Positions 31,664 through 40,495 of a stretch of DNA of 64,000 nucleotides are shown here, in pieces; within the stretch, counting starts at the first letter, position 1, and the number at the start of each line of letters is the position of its first letter. This DNA comes from Candidatus Intricatilinea gracilis (GTDB lineage: Bacteria; Pseudomonadota; Gammaproteobacteria; Burkholderiales; Burkholderiaceae_C): assembly GCA_016702605.1 (NCBI GenBank), contig JADJDQ010000004.1:248001-312000 (forward strand). The letters run 5' to 3'. The translations under genes and the position numbers were made by a program. A model generated the notes under the pieces. The model worked only from the letters and a program-made list of their open reading frames with translations. It made no database searches and was not told the origin of the DNA.

Positions 31664-34153
31664 TTGAATCCCCATCTGCTGCAAGCCCGCCGGGTTGGTC
31701 TGAGTGCCGCCGTGTGCACCGTGCTGTGTGCTGCCTCACCCTGGGCCAGCGCCCAGCTGATCGAGGATGTCGACGTGCGCCGCGATGGTGACGACGCCGT
31801 GATGGCGATCCGGTTCGTCACCCCGGTGCGGTACACCCGCAACGTGGCGCCGCGTGCCAACGACCTGACGCAGGTGTTCTACGAGGTGGTCGACACGCGG
31901 GGTGTGGCCAACCTGCTGCAGTCGGGCCAGCGTCGCCTGGCCGGCGGCAACGGTCTGACGGCGTTGACCATCACCGACGAACTCGATGGCCAGCTCGGCC
32001 CCGGCAAACGCAAGCTGGTGGTGCGTTTCGGCGGCGAAACCCGGTTCAAGGTGCGCGCCGGGCGCACCAATCGCAGCATCGACATCGTGCTCACCGGCCA
32101 GGGCGCGGCCGTGCGGCCCGCCGTGCCGACCGCGCCCATGCCCGCAGCGGCGCTGGGGCGCCAGTACGTGGTGCTGCTCACCAGCAGCGCCGACCCGGCC
32201 ATGCAGCTCAACGCCGCTGTGCCAGCTGCGCTGCAGGATTACCAGATCGTCACCTCGCGCCGGGTAGTGGACGGCCGCACGCTCTACGAGGTGAGCCTGG
32301 GCTACTTCGGCAGCGCGCAAGACGCCAGCCGCGCTGTCGAACTGCTGCGCAAGCGTTTTCCGCAGGCCGCCGTGGTGGCGCTGGCGCCGGCCGAAGTGCC
32401 GCCGGCGGTTGCCGCCGCACCGGTGCCCGAGGCGGCGGCGGCTGTGCCGGTGCCCGGCGCGTCGGGTGTGGTGGTCGACTTCGACGCCCAGGGCAGCGAG
32501 CTGCTGGCTCGCGCCCGCGGCGAGCAGGCCGCCGGCAATCTGACCGGCGCCATCGAGACCCTCAACAAGCTGCTCAACCTGCCGCCCAACCGTGCCTCGC
32601 GTGAAGGCCTCGAACTGGTCGGCCAGGTGCGCCTCAAGTCGGGCGACGCCGACCGGGCCAGGTCGGAGCTCGAGTTGTTCCTGAAGCTCTACCCCACCGG
32701 CGCCGACAGCGACCGCGTTCGTGCACAGCTGGCCAGCCTGCCGGCCCCCGTGCGGGCCGAACGCACGCCTGCCGTGGCGGCGGCCACCACCACCACGAGT
32801 GGGTCGGTCACCGCCACCTATTACGGCGGCAACTCGAAGGTGCGCACCCAGGAGTTCCAGGATTCACCACTCAACGGACTGCCCGAACTGGTCAGCGACG
32901 CCAGCCTGTCGGGCACCGACCAGAAACAGCTGGTCGCCTCCACCGACCTGAACTGGCGCCGTCGCGACGCCGATCAGGACCTGCGCTTCGTCGTGCGCGA
33001 CACGTATACCGCCGACTTCATGCCCGGCAATGCCAATCGCAACCGCCTGTCGGCGCTGTACGTCGACTACCGATCGATGCTGCGTGGCACCAGCATCCGG
33101 CTGGGCCGCCAGTCGCCGCTCGGTGGTGGTGTGCTCGGTCGTTTCGACGGCGTGAGTGGCGGCTACAGCTTTGCCCCCAAGTGGAAGGTCAACCTGGTCG
33201 GTGGTGTGCCCACCGACAAGCTCAACGCCACCACCAAGCGGCGTTTCTGGGGCACCTCGGTCGATGCCGAGGCCCTCACCCAGCACCTTGGCGGCAGCCT
33301 GTATGTGACGCAGCAGACCATCGACGGTGTGGTTGACCGCCGCGCCATCGGCACCGACCTGCGGTACCTCAACGGTGGCCTGATGGTGTCGGGCTCACTC
33401 GACTACGACGTCGTCATGCGGGGTCTGAACATCGCGACAGTGCAGGGCAACTGGCAGCTCGCCGATACGAGCAGCTGGAATTTCCTGTACGACCGGCGCA
33501 GCCAGCCGCTGCTGATGCTTGGCAACGCCTTGTTCTTTTCCACGGCAGCCAGCGCGGGCGTGACCTCGATCGACCAGCTGATTGCCAACTACCAGGCCGA
33601 CGGCAAGGACCTGGGTGCCTTGCGCAGCGACGTCAAGGCTCTGACCGCCCGATCGACCCAGGCCCAGCTCGGCTACAACACACCGATCAACAAGAACTGG
33701 CAGATCGGCGCCAATGTGCAGCTGACCAACACCAGCGCGGTGGCACCGGTGCCGCTGTTGCTGCCCGAAGGCCAGGCCGCCACCGGCAACCAGTGGAGCC
33801 TGGGCGGCCTGCTCATCGGCAGCAACCTGTATTCGCCGCGTGACACCCATGTGTTCAACCTGAACTACCTCACTTCGGCGACCTTCAAGGGTTACCTGCT
33901 GATGTACAACAACATGTCGGTGCTCAGTGATGCCTGGCAGGTCGAACCGTCGCTGCAGTTCTATACCCAGCAAAGCAGCGATGGCCTCAGGCTCACACGC
34001 TGGAAGCCCGGCCTGCGGGTCACCTACCGCATGGCGACACAAGTGGCACTCGAATCCTCGTTCGACTACGAGCTCTCGCGCCAGACCGGCGTGAACCGCA
34101 ACGAGAGCAGCAACCGCATGTTCTATTACTTCGGCGGGCGCTACGACTTCTGA
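31664..34153 (+). CDS. Outer-membrane beta-barrel with SPOR/TPR-like periplasmic domains, porin of multiheme locus
   Basis: An 829-residue protein from a TTG at 31664, the only start upstream of a clear signal peptide (VGLSAAVCTVLCAASPWASA). Residues ~30-150 form a beta-rich AMIN-like domain. Residues ~165-240 (RQYVVLLTSSADPAM to RFPQAAVVALAPAEV) resemble a SPOR domain, and ~280-365 carry TPR-like helices (LARARGEQAAGNLTGAIETL). The last ~450 residues alternate polar and aromatic residues and end in FYYFGGRYDF with a C-terminal Phe, as in BAM-inserted beta-barrels. It lies 84 bp after the giant cytochrome. By analogy with MtrB/PioB-type porin-cytochrome complexes it should embed a cytochrome across the outer membrane. 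It has no CXXCH itself. Confidence 0.82.
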   Translation: MNPHLLQARRVGLSAAVCTVLCAASPWASAQLIEDVDVRRDGDDAVMAIRFVTPVRYTRNVAPRANDLTQVFYEVVDTRGVANLLQSGQRRLAGGNGLTALTITDELDGQLGPGKRKLVVRFGGETRFKVRAGRTNRSIDIVLTGQGAAVRPAVPTAPMPAAALGRQYVVLLTSSADPAMQLNAAVPAALQDYQIVTSRRVVDGRTLYEVSLGYFGSAQDASRAVELLRKRFPQAAVVALAPAEVPPAVAAAPVPEAAAAVPVPGASGVVVDFDAQGSELLARARGEQAAGNLTGAIETLNKLLNLPPNRASREGLELVGQVRLKSGDADRARSELELFLKLYPTGADSDRVRAQLASLPAPVRAERTPAVAAATTTTSGSVTATYYGGNSKVRTQEFQDSPLNGLPELVSDASLSGTDQKQLVASTDLNWRRRDADQDLRFVVRDTYTADFMPGNANRNRLSALYVDYRSMLRGTSIRLGRQSPLGGGVLGRFDGVSGGYSFAPKWKVNLVGGVPTDKLNATTKRRFWGTSVDAEALTQHLGGSLYVTQQTIDGVVDRRAIGTDLRYLNGGLMVSGSLDYDVVMRGLNIATVQGNWQLADTSSWNFLYDRRSQPLLMLGNALFFSTAASAGVTSIDQLIANYQADGKDLGALRSDVKALTARSTQAQLGYNTPINKNWQIGANVQLTNTSAVAPVPLLLPEGQAATGNQWSLGGLLIGSNLYSPRDTHVFNLNYLTSATFKGYLLMYNNMSVLSDAWQVEPSLQFYTQQSSDGLRLTRWKPGLRVTYRMATQVALESSFDYELSRQTGVNRNESSNRMFYYFGGRYDF

Positions 34154-34180
34154 CGCCGCTGATGCGCTGAGGCTACACGC

Positions 34181-34194
34181 TTGACCGATGTCAA
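34181..34194. promoter_or_regulatory. FNR/CRP-family palindrome upstream of ccmA
   Basis: TTGACCGATGTCAA is a perfect 5-4-5 inverted repeat (TTGAC-N4-GTCAA) that fits the TTGA-N6-TCAA recognition pattern of FNR/FixK/DNR proteins. It lies between the barrel gene and ccmA, 122 bp before the earliest ccmA start. Confidence 0.65.
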
Positions 34195-34302
34195 CGGCGC
34201 GTGCGCACCCAGTACGTGTGGAAGGCCGCTGACACGGCTGGTGCAGACCCTTCCGTTACCATGCCCCGCGCTCGCGCCGTGTGACTTTGTGGCGCTCCTG
34301 CC

Positions 34303-35145
34303 GTGCCGGCCAGGGCGTCACGTGTGGCGCCGCCAGCCCGATCGACGCCCCTGACTGCCTGCGCCACGAACGTCGTGCACCTGCCCGTGCCGTCGCACCC
34401 ACTCCTGCCTTTTGCCTTGACCACCGCACCAACGCCGTCCACCGCAGCCCCCGAACTCAGCGCCGTCGATCTGGCTTGCCGGCGCGGTGAGCGCCGCCTG
34501 TTCAGCGGCCTTCAGCTGAGCCTGCCGGCCCGGCGCATGTTGTGGTTGCGCGGCGACAACGGCCGGGGCAAGACCAGTCTGCTGCGCCTGCTGGCCGGGC
34601 TGGCCACACCCGACCACGGTGACGTGTTGCTGGCCGGCGAGCCGGTGCGCAAGGCGGCATTGCGCGGCCTGCGCCCGCTCTACATCGGCCATGCCAATGC
34701 CCTCAAGGACGACCTCAGCGCCACCGAGGCGCTGCAGTTCATCGCCCGGCTGCACGGCCGTGCGGCCGGTACGGCGCAGGTGCACGGCGCACTCGACCGC
34801 CTGGGTGTGGCGAGCCGGCGCGACGCGGCGGTGCGCACCTTGTCGCAGGGCCAGCGCCGACGTGTGGCGCTGGCGCGCCTGGCCCTCGAGACCGAGGCCA
34901 TGCCCTGGATCCTGGACGAACCCTACGACGCCCTCGACGTGGCCGGCATCGCGGCACTCGACGGCCTGCTCGGCGCCCACCTGGCACGCGGCGGCAGCAT
35001 CATCCTGACCAGCCACCAGGCGCTCAGCCACCTGGCCGGTGAAGCGGGTGAGGTGAGACTCACCGCACAGGGCATCGCCGCACCCGTGGCCGCCGACCCG
35101 GCACCCGCTCCGACACCCGCCGCAGCTACCGGAGCCGCGGCATGA
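34303..35145 (+). CDS. ccmA: Heme exporter ATP-binding protein CcmA
   Basis: The ATPase of the CcmABCD complex, which releases holo-CcmE in System I cytochrome c maturation. Walker A is LRGDNGRGKTSLLRLLAGL, the signature is LSQGQRRRVALARLAL and Walker B is MPWILDEPYDALD, with the switch His in LTSHQ. Family members are ~205-215 residues and start at the LSAVDLACRRGERRLF region. The frame offers only non-ATG starts (GTG 34303 or 34375, TTG 34417), so the true N-terminus is uncertain and the Pro/Thr-rich leader may be untranslated. The Ala/Pro-rich C-terminal tail is unusual. It overlaps ccmB by 4 nt. Confidence 0.9.
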   Translation: MPARASRVAPPARSTPLTACATNVVHLPVPSHPLLPFALTTAPTPSTAAPELSAVDLACRRGERRLFSGLQLSLPARRMLWLRGDNGRGKTSLLRLLAGLATPDHGDVLLAGEPVRKAALRGLRPLYIGHANALKDDLSATEALQFIARLHGRAAGTAQVHGALDRLGVASRRDAAVRTLSQGQRRRVALARLALETEAMPWILDEPYDALDVAGIAALDGLLGAHLARGGSIILTSHQALSHLAGEAGEVRLTAQGIAAPVAADPAPAPTPAAATGAAA

Positions 35146-35810
35146 ACCCGGTGTTCCTGGCGCTGATTGCGCGTGACCTCAAGCTCGCCGCGCGCCGGCG
35201 TACCGAGGCGTTGCTGCCGGTGGTGTTCTTCGTCGTCGCAGTGGGCCTGTTTCCGCTCGGCGTCGGGCCCGAGCCCCAGACCTTGCGCCAGATCGCGCCC
35301 GGCGTGGTCTGGGTCTGCGCGCTGCTGGCCGGCATGTTGTCGGTCAACCAGCTCTACGCCGGTGACCTGGCCGACGGCTCACTCGAACAGATGTTGCTGG
35401 CCGGCCAGCCGCTGCTGTTGATCGCGGGCGCCCGCAGCGTGTCGCACTGGTTGCTCACCGGCTTGCCGCTGGTGCTGGCCGCGCCGCTGTTCGGCGTGAT
35501 GTTCGACCTCACGTCCGAAGGACTGGTCGCCCTGGTCGTGGGCCTGCTGCTGGGCACACCGGTGCTGAGCCTGCTGGGCAATGTCGGTGCGGCGCTCACG
35601 CTGGGCCTGCGCGGCGGCGGCATGTTGATCATCCTGCTGGTGTTGCCACTCACGGTGCCGGTGCTCATCTTCGGCACCGGCGCGGTGGGTGCGGTCGAGT
35701 CGGGCATGACGGCGCAGCCGCACTACGCCTTGCTCGGTGCCTTCCTGATTGCCAGTGTGTTGCTGGCGCCGCTGGCCGCTGCCGCGGCCCTGCGTATCTC
35801 GACCGAATGA
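35142..35810 (+). CDS. ccmB: Heme exporter permease CcmB
   Basis: A 222-residue inner-membrane protein with six predicted helices. It begins MNPVFLALIARDLKLAARRR and contains LYAGDLADGSLEQMLLAGQP, a hallmark of CcmB. It is the permease partner of CcmA in the ABC transporter that frees holo-CcmE. It starts within the ccmA stop (ATGA overlap). A 203-bp gap separates it from ccmC, and that gap contains a second FNR-type box. Confidence 0.94.
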   Translation: MNPVFLALIARDLKLAARRRTEALLPVVFFVVAVGLFPLGVGPEPQTLRQIAPGVVWVCALLAGMLSVNQLYAGDLADGSLEQMLLAGQPLLLIAGARSVSHWLLTGLPLVLAAPLFGVMFDLTSEGLVALVVGLLLGTPVLSLLGNVGAALTLGLRGGGMLIILLVLPLTVPVLIFGTGAVGAVESGMTAQPHYALLGAFLIASVLLAPLAAAAALRISTE

Positions 35811-35890
35811 GGTGCGCCAGATGATTTTTGCAGTCGGACACAAAGACCTTGAACCTGGCAGGGCGGCGCCACTCCAAGGGCTGGCGTCGA

Positions 35891-35904
35891 TTGACTCATG
35901 TCAA
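35891..35904. promoter_or_regulatory. FNR/CRP-family palindrome upstream of ccmC
   Basis: TTGACTCATGTCAA is a perfect 5-4-5 inverted repeat with the same half-sites (TTGAC/GTCAA) as the box upstream of ccmA. It lies in the 203-bp gap between ccmB and ccmC, 110 bp before the ccmC ATG, suggesting a second, independently regulated transcript for ccmC onward. Confidence 0.65.
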
Positions 35905-36013
35905 GACTGGCTGGTGAACCGGCTCAGCAAGACCTTGCAGATCAGCTTCGCTTCAGGTGATTCCAGACTTGACAGGCAACAATAGCGATTGCGGCCGAAC
36001 GCCAACTTTTCAC

Positions 36014-36790
36014 ATGTCACGCCAACTCAGACTCTTCACCTTTGCCGCACCCTCGCGTTTTTACGTGCTCACGGGCTGGCTGCTGCCCTGGTTGTGGATT
36101 GCCACCATCGGCCTGTCACTCGCCGGCCTGTATGTGGGTTTCTTCGTGGCGCCTACCGATGCCACCCAGGGTGACTCGTACCGCATCATCTTCATCCACG
36201 TGCCGGCGGCCTGGATCTCGATGGTGCTGTACCTCGCCATGGCCTTCTGGGCCGCGATCGGCTGGGCTTTCCACACCCGCCTGGCGTCGATGCTGGCGCG
36301 GGCGATTGCGCCCACCGGCGCGCTGTTCACTTTTCTGGCGCTGTGGACCGGGTCGTTCTGGGGCAAGCCGACCTGGGGCACCTGGTGGGTGTGGGATGCC
36401 CGCCTGACCTCGTATTTCATCCTGCTGCTGCTGTACCTGGGCTTCATGGCGCTGGTCTCGGCGATCGACGACGTCAAACGTGCCGACCGTGCCGGTGCCT
36501 TGCTCGCCATCGTCGGTGCGGTCAACGTGCCCATCATCTACTTCTCGGTGAAGTGGTGGAACACGCTGCACCAGGGCATGACCGTGGGTTCGGGCGGGCC
36601 CAAGATGGCGCCCACCATGCTCACGGCCATGTTGCTGATGACGTTTGCCTGCTGGGCCTATGCCTTTGCCGTGGTGTTCATGCGGGCACGCGCCATCGTG
36701 CTCGAGCGTGAACGAGAGACCGAGTGGGTGGGAGAACTCGCCGGGCGTGCCGACAGCGGCACGGCTGCCAAGCTGGGAGTGGCCGCATGA
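36014..36790 (+). CDS. ccmC: Heme exporter/handling protein CcmC
   Basis: A 258-residue, six-helix inner-membrane protein that loads heme onto CcmE. The periplasmic tryptophan-rich WWD motif reads WGTWWVWDARLTSYFILL, and His residues flanking it (IFIHVPAAW and NTLHQGMTVG) are the expected heme ligands. The ATG at 36014 (MSRQLRLFTFAAPSRFY) is preceded by the FNR-type box. It overlaps ccmD by 4 nt. Confidence 0.96.
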   Translation: MSRQLRLFTFAAPSRFYVLTGWLLPWLWIATIGLSLAGLYVGFFVAPTDATQGDSYRIIFIHVPAAWISMVLYLAMAFWAAIGWAFHTRLASMLARAIAPTGALFTFLALWTGSFWGKPTWGTWWVWDARLTSYFILLLLYLGFMALVSAIDDVKRADRAGALLAIVGAVNVPIIYFSVKWWNTLHQGMTVGSGGPKMAPTMLTAMLLMTFACWAYAFAVVFMRARAIVLERERETEWVGELAGRADSGTAAKLGVAA

Positions 36791-36957
36791 ACTGGAACAG
36801 CGCGAGCGAATTTTTCGCCATGGGTGGCTACGGACTCTATGTCTGGGGGTCGTATGCCGTGTGCGCACTTGTGATGATCGTCGAACCGCTGCGCGCCGCG
36901 CAGCGGCACCGCCAGGCGCGTTCTGTCGCCGCCTTGCCCCTGGATGAGGAGAACTGA
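36787..36957 (+). CDS. ccmD: Heme exporter protein CcmD
   Basis: A 56-residue single-helix protein (GGYGLYVWGSYAVCALVMIVEPL) with a basic cytoplasmic tail (RAAQRHRQAR). It holds CcmC and CcmE together in the CcmABCD complex. The start overlaps the ccmC stop, and the gene ends 3 bp before ccmE. Confidence 0.9.
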   Translation: MNWNSASEFFAMGGYGLYVWGSYAVCALVMIVEPLRAAQRHRQARSVAALPLDEEN

Positions 36958-36960
36958 GTC

Positions 36961-37434
36961 ATGAAACCCCGCTACAAGCGTCTGTCCATCGCCGCCGGTG
37001 TGCTGGTTGCCGTGGGCGCCATCGCAGCCCTGGTGCTCAACGCCTTCGAGAGCAACCTCGTGTTCTTCTACTCACCGTCGCAGGTGGCGGCCAAGGAAGT
37101 GCCCACTGGTCGCACCTTCCGCCTGGGCGGCATGGTCGAAACCGGCAGCATCAAGCGTGAGGGTGTGTTGGTGAACTTCGTCGTCACCGACACGGTGCAG
37201 ACGGTGCCGGTGCGGTATTCGGGCATCCTGCCCGACCTGTTCAAGGAAGGCAAAGGAGTCGTCGCTCAGGGCAAGGTCGAGGACGGTGTCTTCGTCGCCC
37301 GCGAGGTGCTGGCCAAACACGACGAGAACTACATGCCGCCCGAAGCCGCCGAGGCGCTCAAGCGCGCCAAGGAAGGTGGCCAGATGAACGGCAAGATGAC
37401 CAGCGCCGCCGATGGCAAGGGAGCTCCGCAATGA
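36961..37434 (+). CDS. ccmE: Heme chaperone CcmE
   Basis: A 157-residue membrane-anchored OB-fold chaperone. After the N-terminal anchor (LSIAAGVLVAVGAIAALVL) the periplasmic domain carries H120 in the canonical VLAKHDENYMPPE motif, which covalently binds heme, with Y124 as the axial ligand. The C-terminal tail is flexible and Lys/Gly-rich. It sits between ccmD and ccmF, overlapping ccmF by 4 nt. Confidence 0.96.
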   Translation: MKPRYKRLSIAAGVLVAVGAIAALVLNAFESNLVFFYSPSQVAAKEVPTGRTFRLGGMVETGSIKREGVLVNFVVTDTVQTVPVRYSGILPDLFKEGKGVVAQGKVEDGVFVAREVLAKHDENYMPPEAAEALKRAKEGGQMNGKMTSAADGKGAPQ

Positions 37435-39419
37435 CGCCTGAACTGGGTCACTTCGCACTCTGGCTCGCGCTGGGTGTGTCGCTGGTGCTGGGTGTGCTGC
37501 CGCTGGTGGGCGCACAGACGGGTCGGGCTGACCTGATGGTGCTGGCGCGCCCGGCCACCCATGTGTTGTCGTTGCTGGTGCTGGTGGCGTTCATCTGCCT
37601 GGGCACGAGTTTTGTCGGCAACGACTTCTCGGTGCTCTACGTCGCGCAGAACTCCAACAGCGCCTTGCCGCTGCCTTACCGCATCGCCGGCATCTGGGGT
37701 GGCCATGAAGGCTCGCTGCTGCTGTGGTTGCTGATGTTGTGTGTGTGGATGACGGCCGTGGCGCTGCGCAGCAGCAACCTGCCGCTGCCCACGCTGGCGC
37801 GCATCCTGGCGGTGATGGGGCTGGTGAGTGCGGGTTTCCTGCTGTTCACGCTGCTCACGTCCAACCCCTTCGACCGCCTGTGGCCCGCCGCCATGGACGG
37901 ACGCGACCTCAACCCGTTGCTGCAGGACCCGGGCATGGTGATCCACCCGCCCATGCTGTACATGGGTTACGTGGGTTTCTCGGTGGCGTTCGCCTTTGCC
38001 TTGTCGGCGCTGATCGGCGGCAATCTGGACTCGCAGTGGGCGCGCTGGAGCCGTCCGTGGACCACGGCGGCCTGGGTCTTCCTGACCATCGGCATCATGC
38101 TCGGCTCGTGGTGGGCGTATTACGAACTGGGCTGGGGTGGCTGGTGGTTCTGGGACCCGGTCGAGAACGCCTCGTTCATGCCCTGGCTGGTGGGCACGGC
38201 GCTGATGCACTCGCTGGCCGTCACCGAAAAACGCGGCAGCTTCAAGAACTGGACCGTGCTGCTGGCGATCATGGCGTTTTCGCTGTCGCTGGTCGGCACC
38301 TTCCTGGTTCGTTCGGGTGTGTTGTCGTCGGTGCATGCGTTTGCCACCGACCCGCGTCGCGGCCTGTTCATCCTGGGTTTCCTGGTCGTGGTGATCGGCA
38401 GCTCGCTGGCGCTGTACGCCTGGCGTGCCCCCAGCGTCGGCCTGGGCGCCAGGTTCTCGCTGGTGTCACGCGAGACCTTCTTGCTCGGCAACAACGTCAT
38501 GCTGGTGGTGGCCATGGGCGCCGTGTTGCTGGGCACCTTGTACCCGCTGCTGCTCGACGCCCTGAACCTGGGCAAGATCTCGGTCGGCCCGCCGTATTTC
38601 GACGCGGTGTTCTTCCCGCTCATGGCGCCGGTGGTCTTCCTCATGGGGGTCGGGCCGCTGGCACGATGGAAGGAAGCCGAACTGCCCGACCTGGCCAAGC
38701 GCCTGCGCTGGGCGGCCGTGGTGTGTGTGGTCGCGTCGCTGCTGACGGGCTGGATCGCCGGCGAGATCAAGCCGCTGGCGACGCTGGGTTTTGCCCTGGC
38801 GTGGTGGATCGTCGCGGCCGTGGCCACCGACCTCTGGGAACGTATCGCGCCGCAAGGTGGCGGCTTCGCTGCCCTGAGCAGCAAGGTGCGCCTGCTGCCG
38901 CGCGCCATGATGGGCATGCTGGCGGCTCACCTGGGGGTGGCGGCGTTCATCTTCGGCGTCACCATGGTCAAGACCTACGAGGTCGAACGCGACGTGCAGA
39001 TGAAGATCGACGACACCACCACGGTGAACGGCTACACCTTCACCTTCAAGGGTGTGCGCGACGTGCAGGGCCCCAACTACGAGGCGGCCGAAGGCCTGGT
39101 CGAGGTCACCAAGGGCGGCCAGCTCGTCGCCACCATGCGGCCCGAGAAACGGGTCTACCGCGTGCAGAACAACCCGATGACCGAAGCCGCCATCGACGTG
39201 GGCATCACGCGTGACCTGTACGTGTCGCTCGGTGAGCCGGTGGACAACGGCCAGGCCTGGATCGTGCGCGTGTACGTCAAACCCTTCATCGACTGGGTCT
39301 GGGGCGGCTGTTTGCTCATGGCCCTGGGCGGCATCCTGGCCGCCACCGACCGTCGGTATCGCCAGACTGCCCGTGCCGCTGCCGCGGCCCGGGCGGCGAT
39401 GGCTGGAGCTGTTGCATGA
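37431..39419 (+). CDS. ccmF: Cytochrome c heme lyase subunit CcmF
   Basis: A 662-residue polytopic protein of the holocytochrome c synthetase. The WWD domain WGGWWFWDPVENASFMPWL is intact, with heme-coordinating His in HPPMLYMGYVG and ALMHSLAVTEKRG. It has about 15 hydrophobic helices and a large periplasmic loop near the C-terminus (KIDDTTTVNGYTFTFKGV). Both ends overlap neighbours by 4 nt, so it belongs to a tightly coupled operon. Confidence 0.97.
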   Translation: MTPELGHFALWLALGVSLVLGVLPLVGAQTGRADLMVLARPATHVLSLLVLVAFICLGTSFVGNDFSVLYVAQNSNSALPLPYRIAGIWGGHEGSLLLWLLMLCVWMTAVALRSSNLPLPTLARILAVMGLVSAGFLLFTLLTSNPFDRLWPAAMDGRDLNPLLQDPGMVIHPPMLYMGYVGFSVAFAFALSALIGGNLDSQWARWSRPWTTAAWVFLTIGIMLGSWWAYYELGWGGWWFWDPVENASFMPWLVGTALMHSLAVTEKRGSFKNWTVLLAIMAFSLSLVGTFLVRSGVLSSVHAFATDPRRGLFILGFLVVVIGSSLALYAWRAPSVGLGARFSLVSRETFLLGNNVMLVVAMGAVLLGTLYPLLLDALNLGKISVGPPYFDAVFFPLMAPVVFLMGVGPLARWKEAELPDLAKRLRWAAVVCVVASLLTGWIAGEIKPLATLGFALAWWIVAAVATDLWERIAPQGGGFAALSSKVRLLPRAMMGMLAAHLGVAAFIFGVTMVKTYEVERDVQMKIDDTTTVNGYTFTFKGVRDVQGPNYEAAEGLVEVTKGGQLVATMRPEKRVYRVQNNPMTEAAIDVGITRDLYVSLGEPVDNGQAWIVRVYVKPFIDWVWGGCLLMALGGILAATDRRYRQTARAAAAARAAMAGAVA

Positions 39420-39946
39420 AGATCTGGCGATTCCTGATTCCCCTGGCCATCTTTGGCGTGTTGGCGGCCTTTCTGGGCGCCGGTCTCAAGCTCGACCCAC
39501 GCGAGGTGCCGTCGCCGCTGATCGGCAAACCCGCGCCTACGTTCGCCCTGCCGCTGCTGGCCGACGCCAACCAGACCTTCAAACGCGACGACATGCTGGG
39601 CAAGGTCTGGATGCTCAACGTCTGGGCCAGCTGGTGTGTGGCCTGCCGCGAGGAGCACCCGCTGCTGGTCGAGTTCTCCAAGAAGAAGCTCATCCCCATC
39701 TACGGTCTGAACTACAAGGACGAACGCGCCGACGGCCTGGGCTGGCTGCGCCAGTTCGGCAACCCCTACGACGCGTCGCTGTACGACAAGGCCGGGCGCG
39801 TGGGCATCGACTTCGGCGTCTACGGTGTGCCCGAGACCTTCATCATCGACCGCCAGGGTGTCATCCGCTTCAAGCAGATCGGCCCGATCACACCCGAGGT
39901 CATCCGCGACAAGATCGAACCGCTGGTAAGGCAACTCAATGCGTGA
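39416..39946 (+). CDS. ccmG: Thiol:disulfide interchange protein CcmG/DsbE
   Basis: A 176-residue membrane-anchored thioredoxin-fold protein that reduces apocytochrome thiols before heme ligation. The anchor is residues 3-22 and the redox site is NVWASWCVACREEHP (WCVAC). The family's GVYGVPETFIIDRQG with cis-Pro appears here as VYGVPETFIIDRQG. CcmG sites are usually CPTC or CxxC with variable middle residues. It overlaps ccmF by 4 nt and ccmH by 8 nt. Confidence 0.95.
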   Translation: MKIWRFLIPLAIFGVLAAFLGAGLKLDPREVPSPLIGKPAPTFALPLLADANQTFKRDDMLGKVWMLNVWASWCVACREEHPLLVEFSKKKLIPIYGLNYKDERADGLGWLRQFGNPYDASLYDKAGRVGIDFGVYGVPETFIIDRQGVIRFKQIGPITPEVIRDKIEPLVRQLNA

Positions 39947-40487
39947 TCGCCGTAACCTTCCGACCGCCCGGGTCGACCACGCCACACGGCCTGCGGGCCG
40001 GCGCCTGCTGGCCGGCATGAGTGCCGTGCTGGCCCTGGCCGCGCTGTTGTGGCTGGCCACGGCGCAGCTGCCGGTGCGAGCTGCCGAAGCGCCGCTGGTG
40101 GCGGCCAATCCGCAGCTCGAGGCGCGCATGCTGGCCATCGCCACCGAGCTGCGCTGCCTGGTGTGCCAGAACCAGACCATCGCCGACTCCCACGCGCCGC
40201 TGGCCCTGGACCTGCGCCAGCAAGTGCGCGAGCTGATCGAGAAGGGCAAGACCGACGCCGAGATCATTGCCTACATGACCGACCGCTACGGCGACTTCGT
40301 GCTCTACCGCCCGCCCTTCAAGACCACCACGGCGCTGCTGTGGGTCGGACCGGGCGTGTTGCTCGTGGCCGGCCTGGCCGTGCTGGTGCTGGTGCTGCGC
40401 CGGCGCAGCCGCCTGTCGGCCGACCGTTTCGAGCCCGAACCCGACGATCAGGACCCCGGCGATCCGCGCCGCGCCGCGTCCAACTGA
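39939..40487 (+). CDS. ccmH: Cytochrome c-type biogenesis protein CcmH
   Basis: A 182-residue protein with a signal peptide and a C-terminal membrane anchor (ALLWVGPGVLLVAGLAVLVLVL). It carries the strictly conserved LRCLVCQNQTIADS motif, whose CxxC accepts apocytochrome disulfides. The GDFVLYRPPFK segment is also characteristic. The start overlaps ccmG by 8 nt. Confidence 0.95.
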   Translation: MRDRRNLPTARVDHATRPAGRRLLAGMSAVLALAALLWLATAQLPVRAAEAPLVAANPQLEARMLAIATELRCLVCQNQTIADSHAPLALDLRQQVRELIEKGKTDAEIIAYMTDRYGDFVLYRPPFKTTTALLWVGPGVLLVAGLAVLVLVLRRRSRLSADRFEPEPDDQDPGDPRRAASN

Positions 40488-40495
40488 GATCCCCG

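Noticed and set aside
37724..39214. 496-codon frame overlapping ccmF on the same strand
   Set aside because: Out-of-frame reading of ccmF, which has intact WWD motif and heme-ligand histidines in its own frame.
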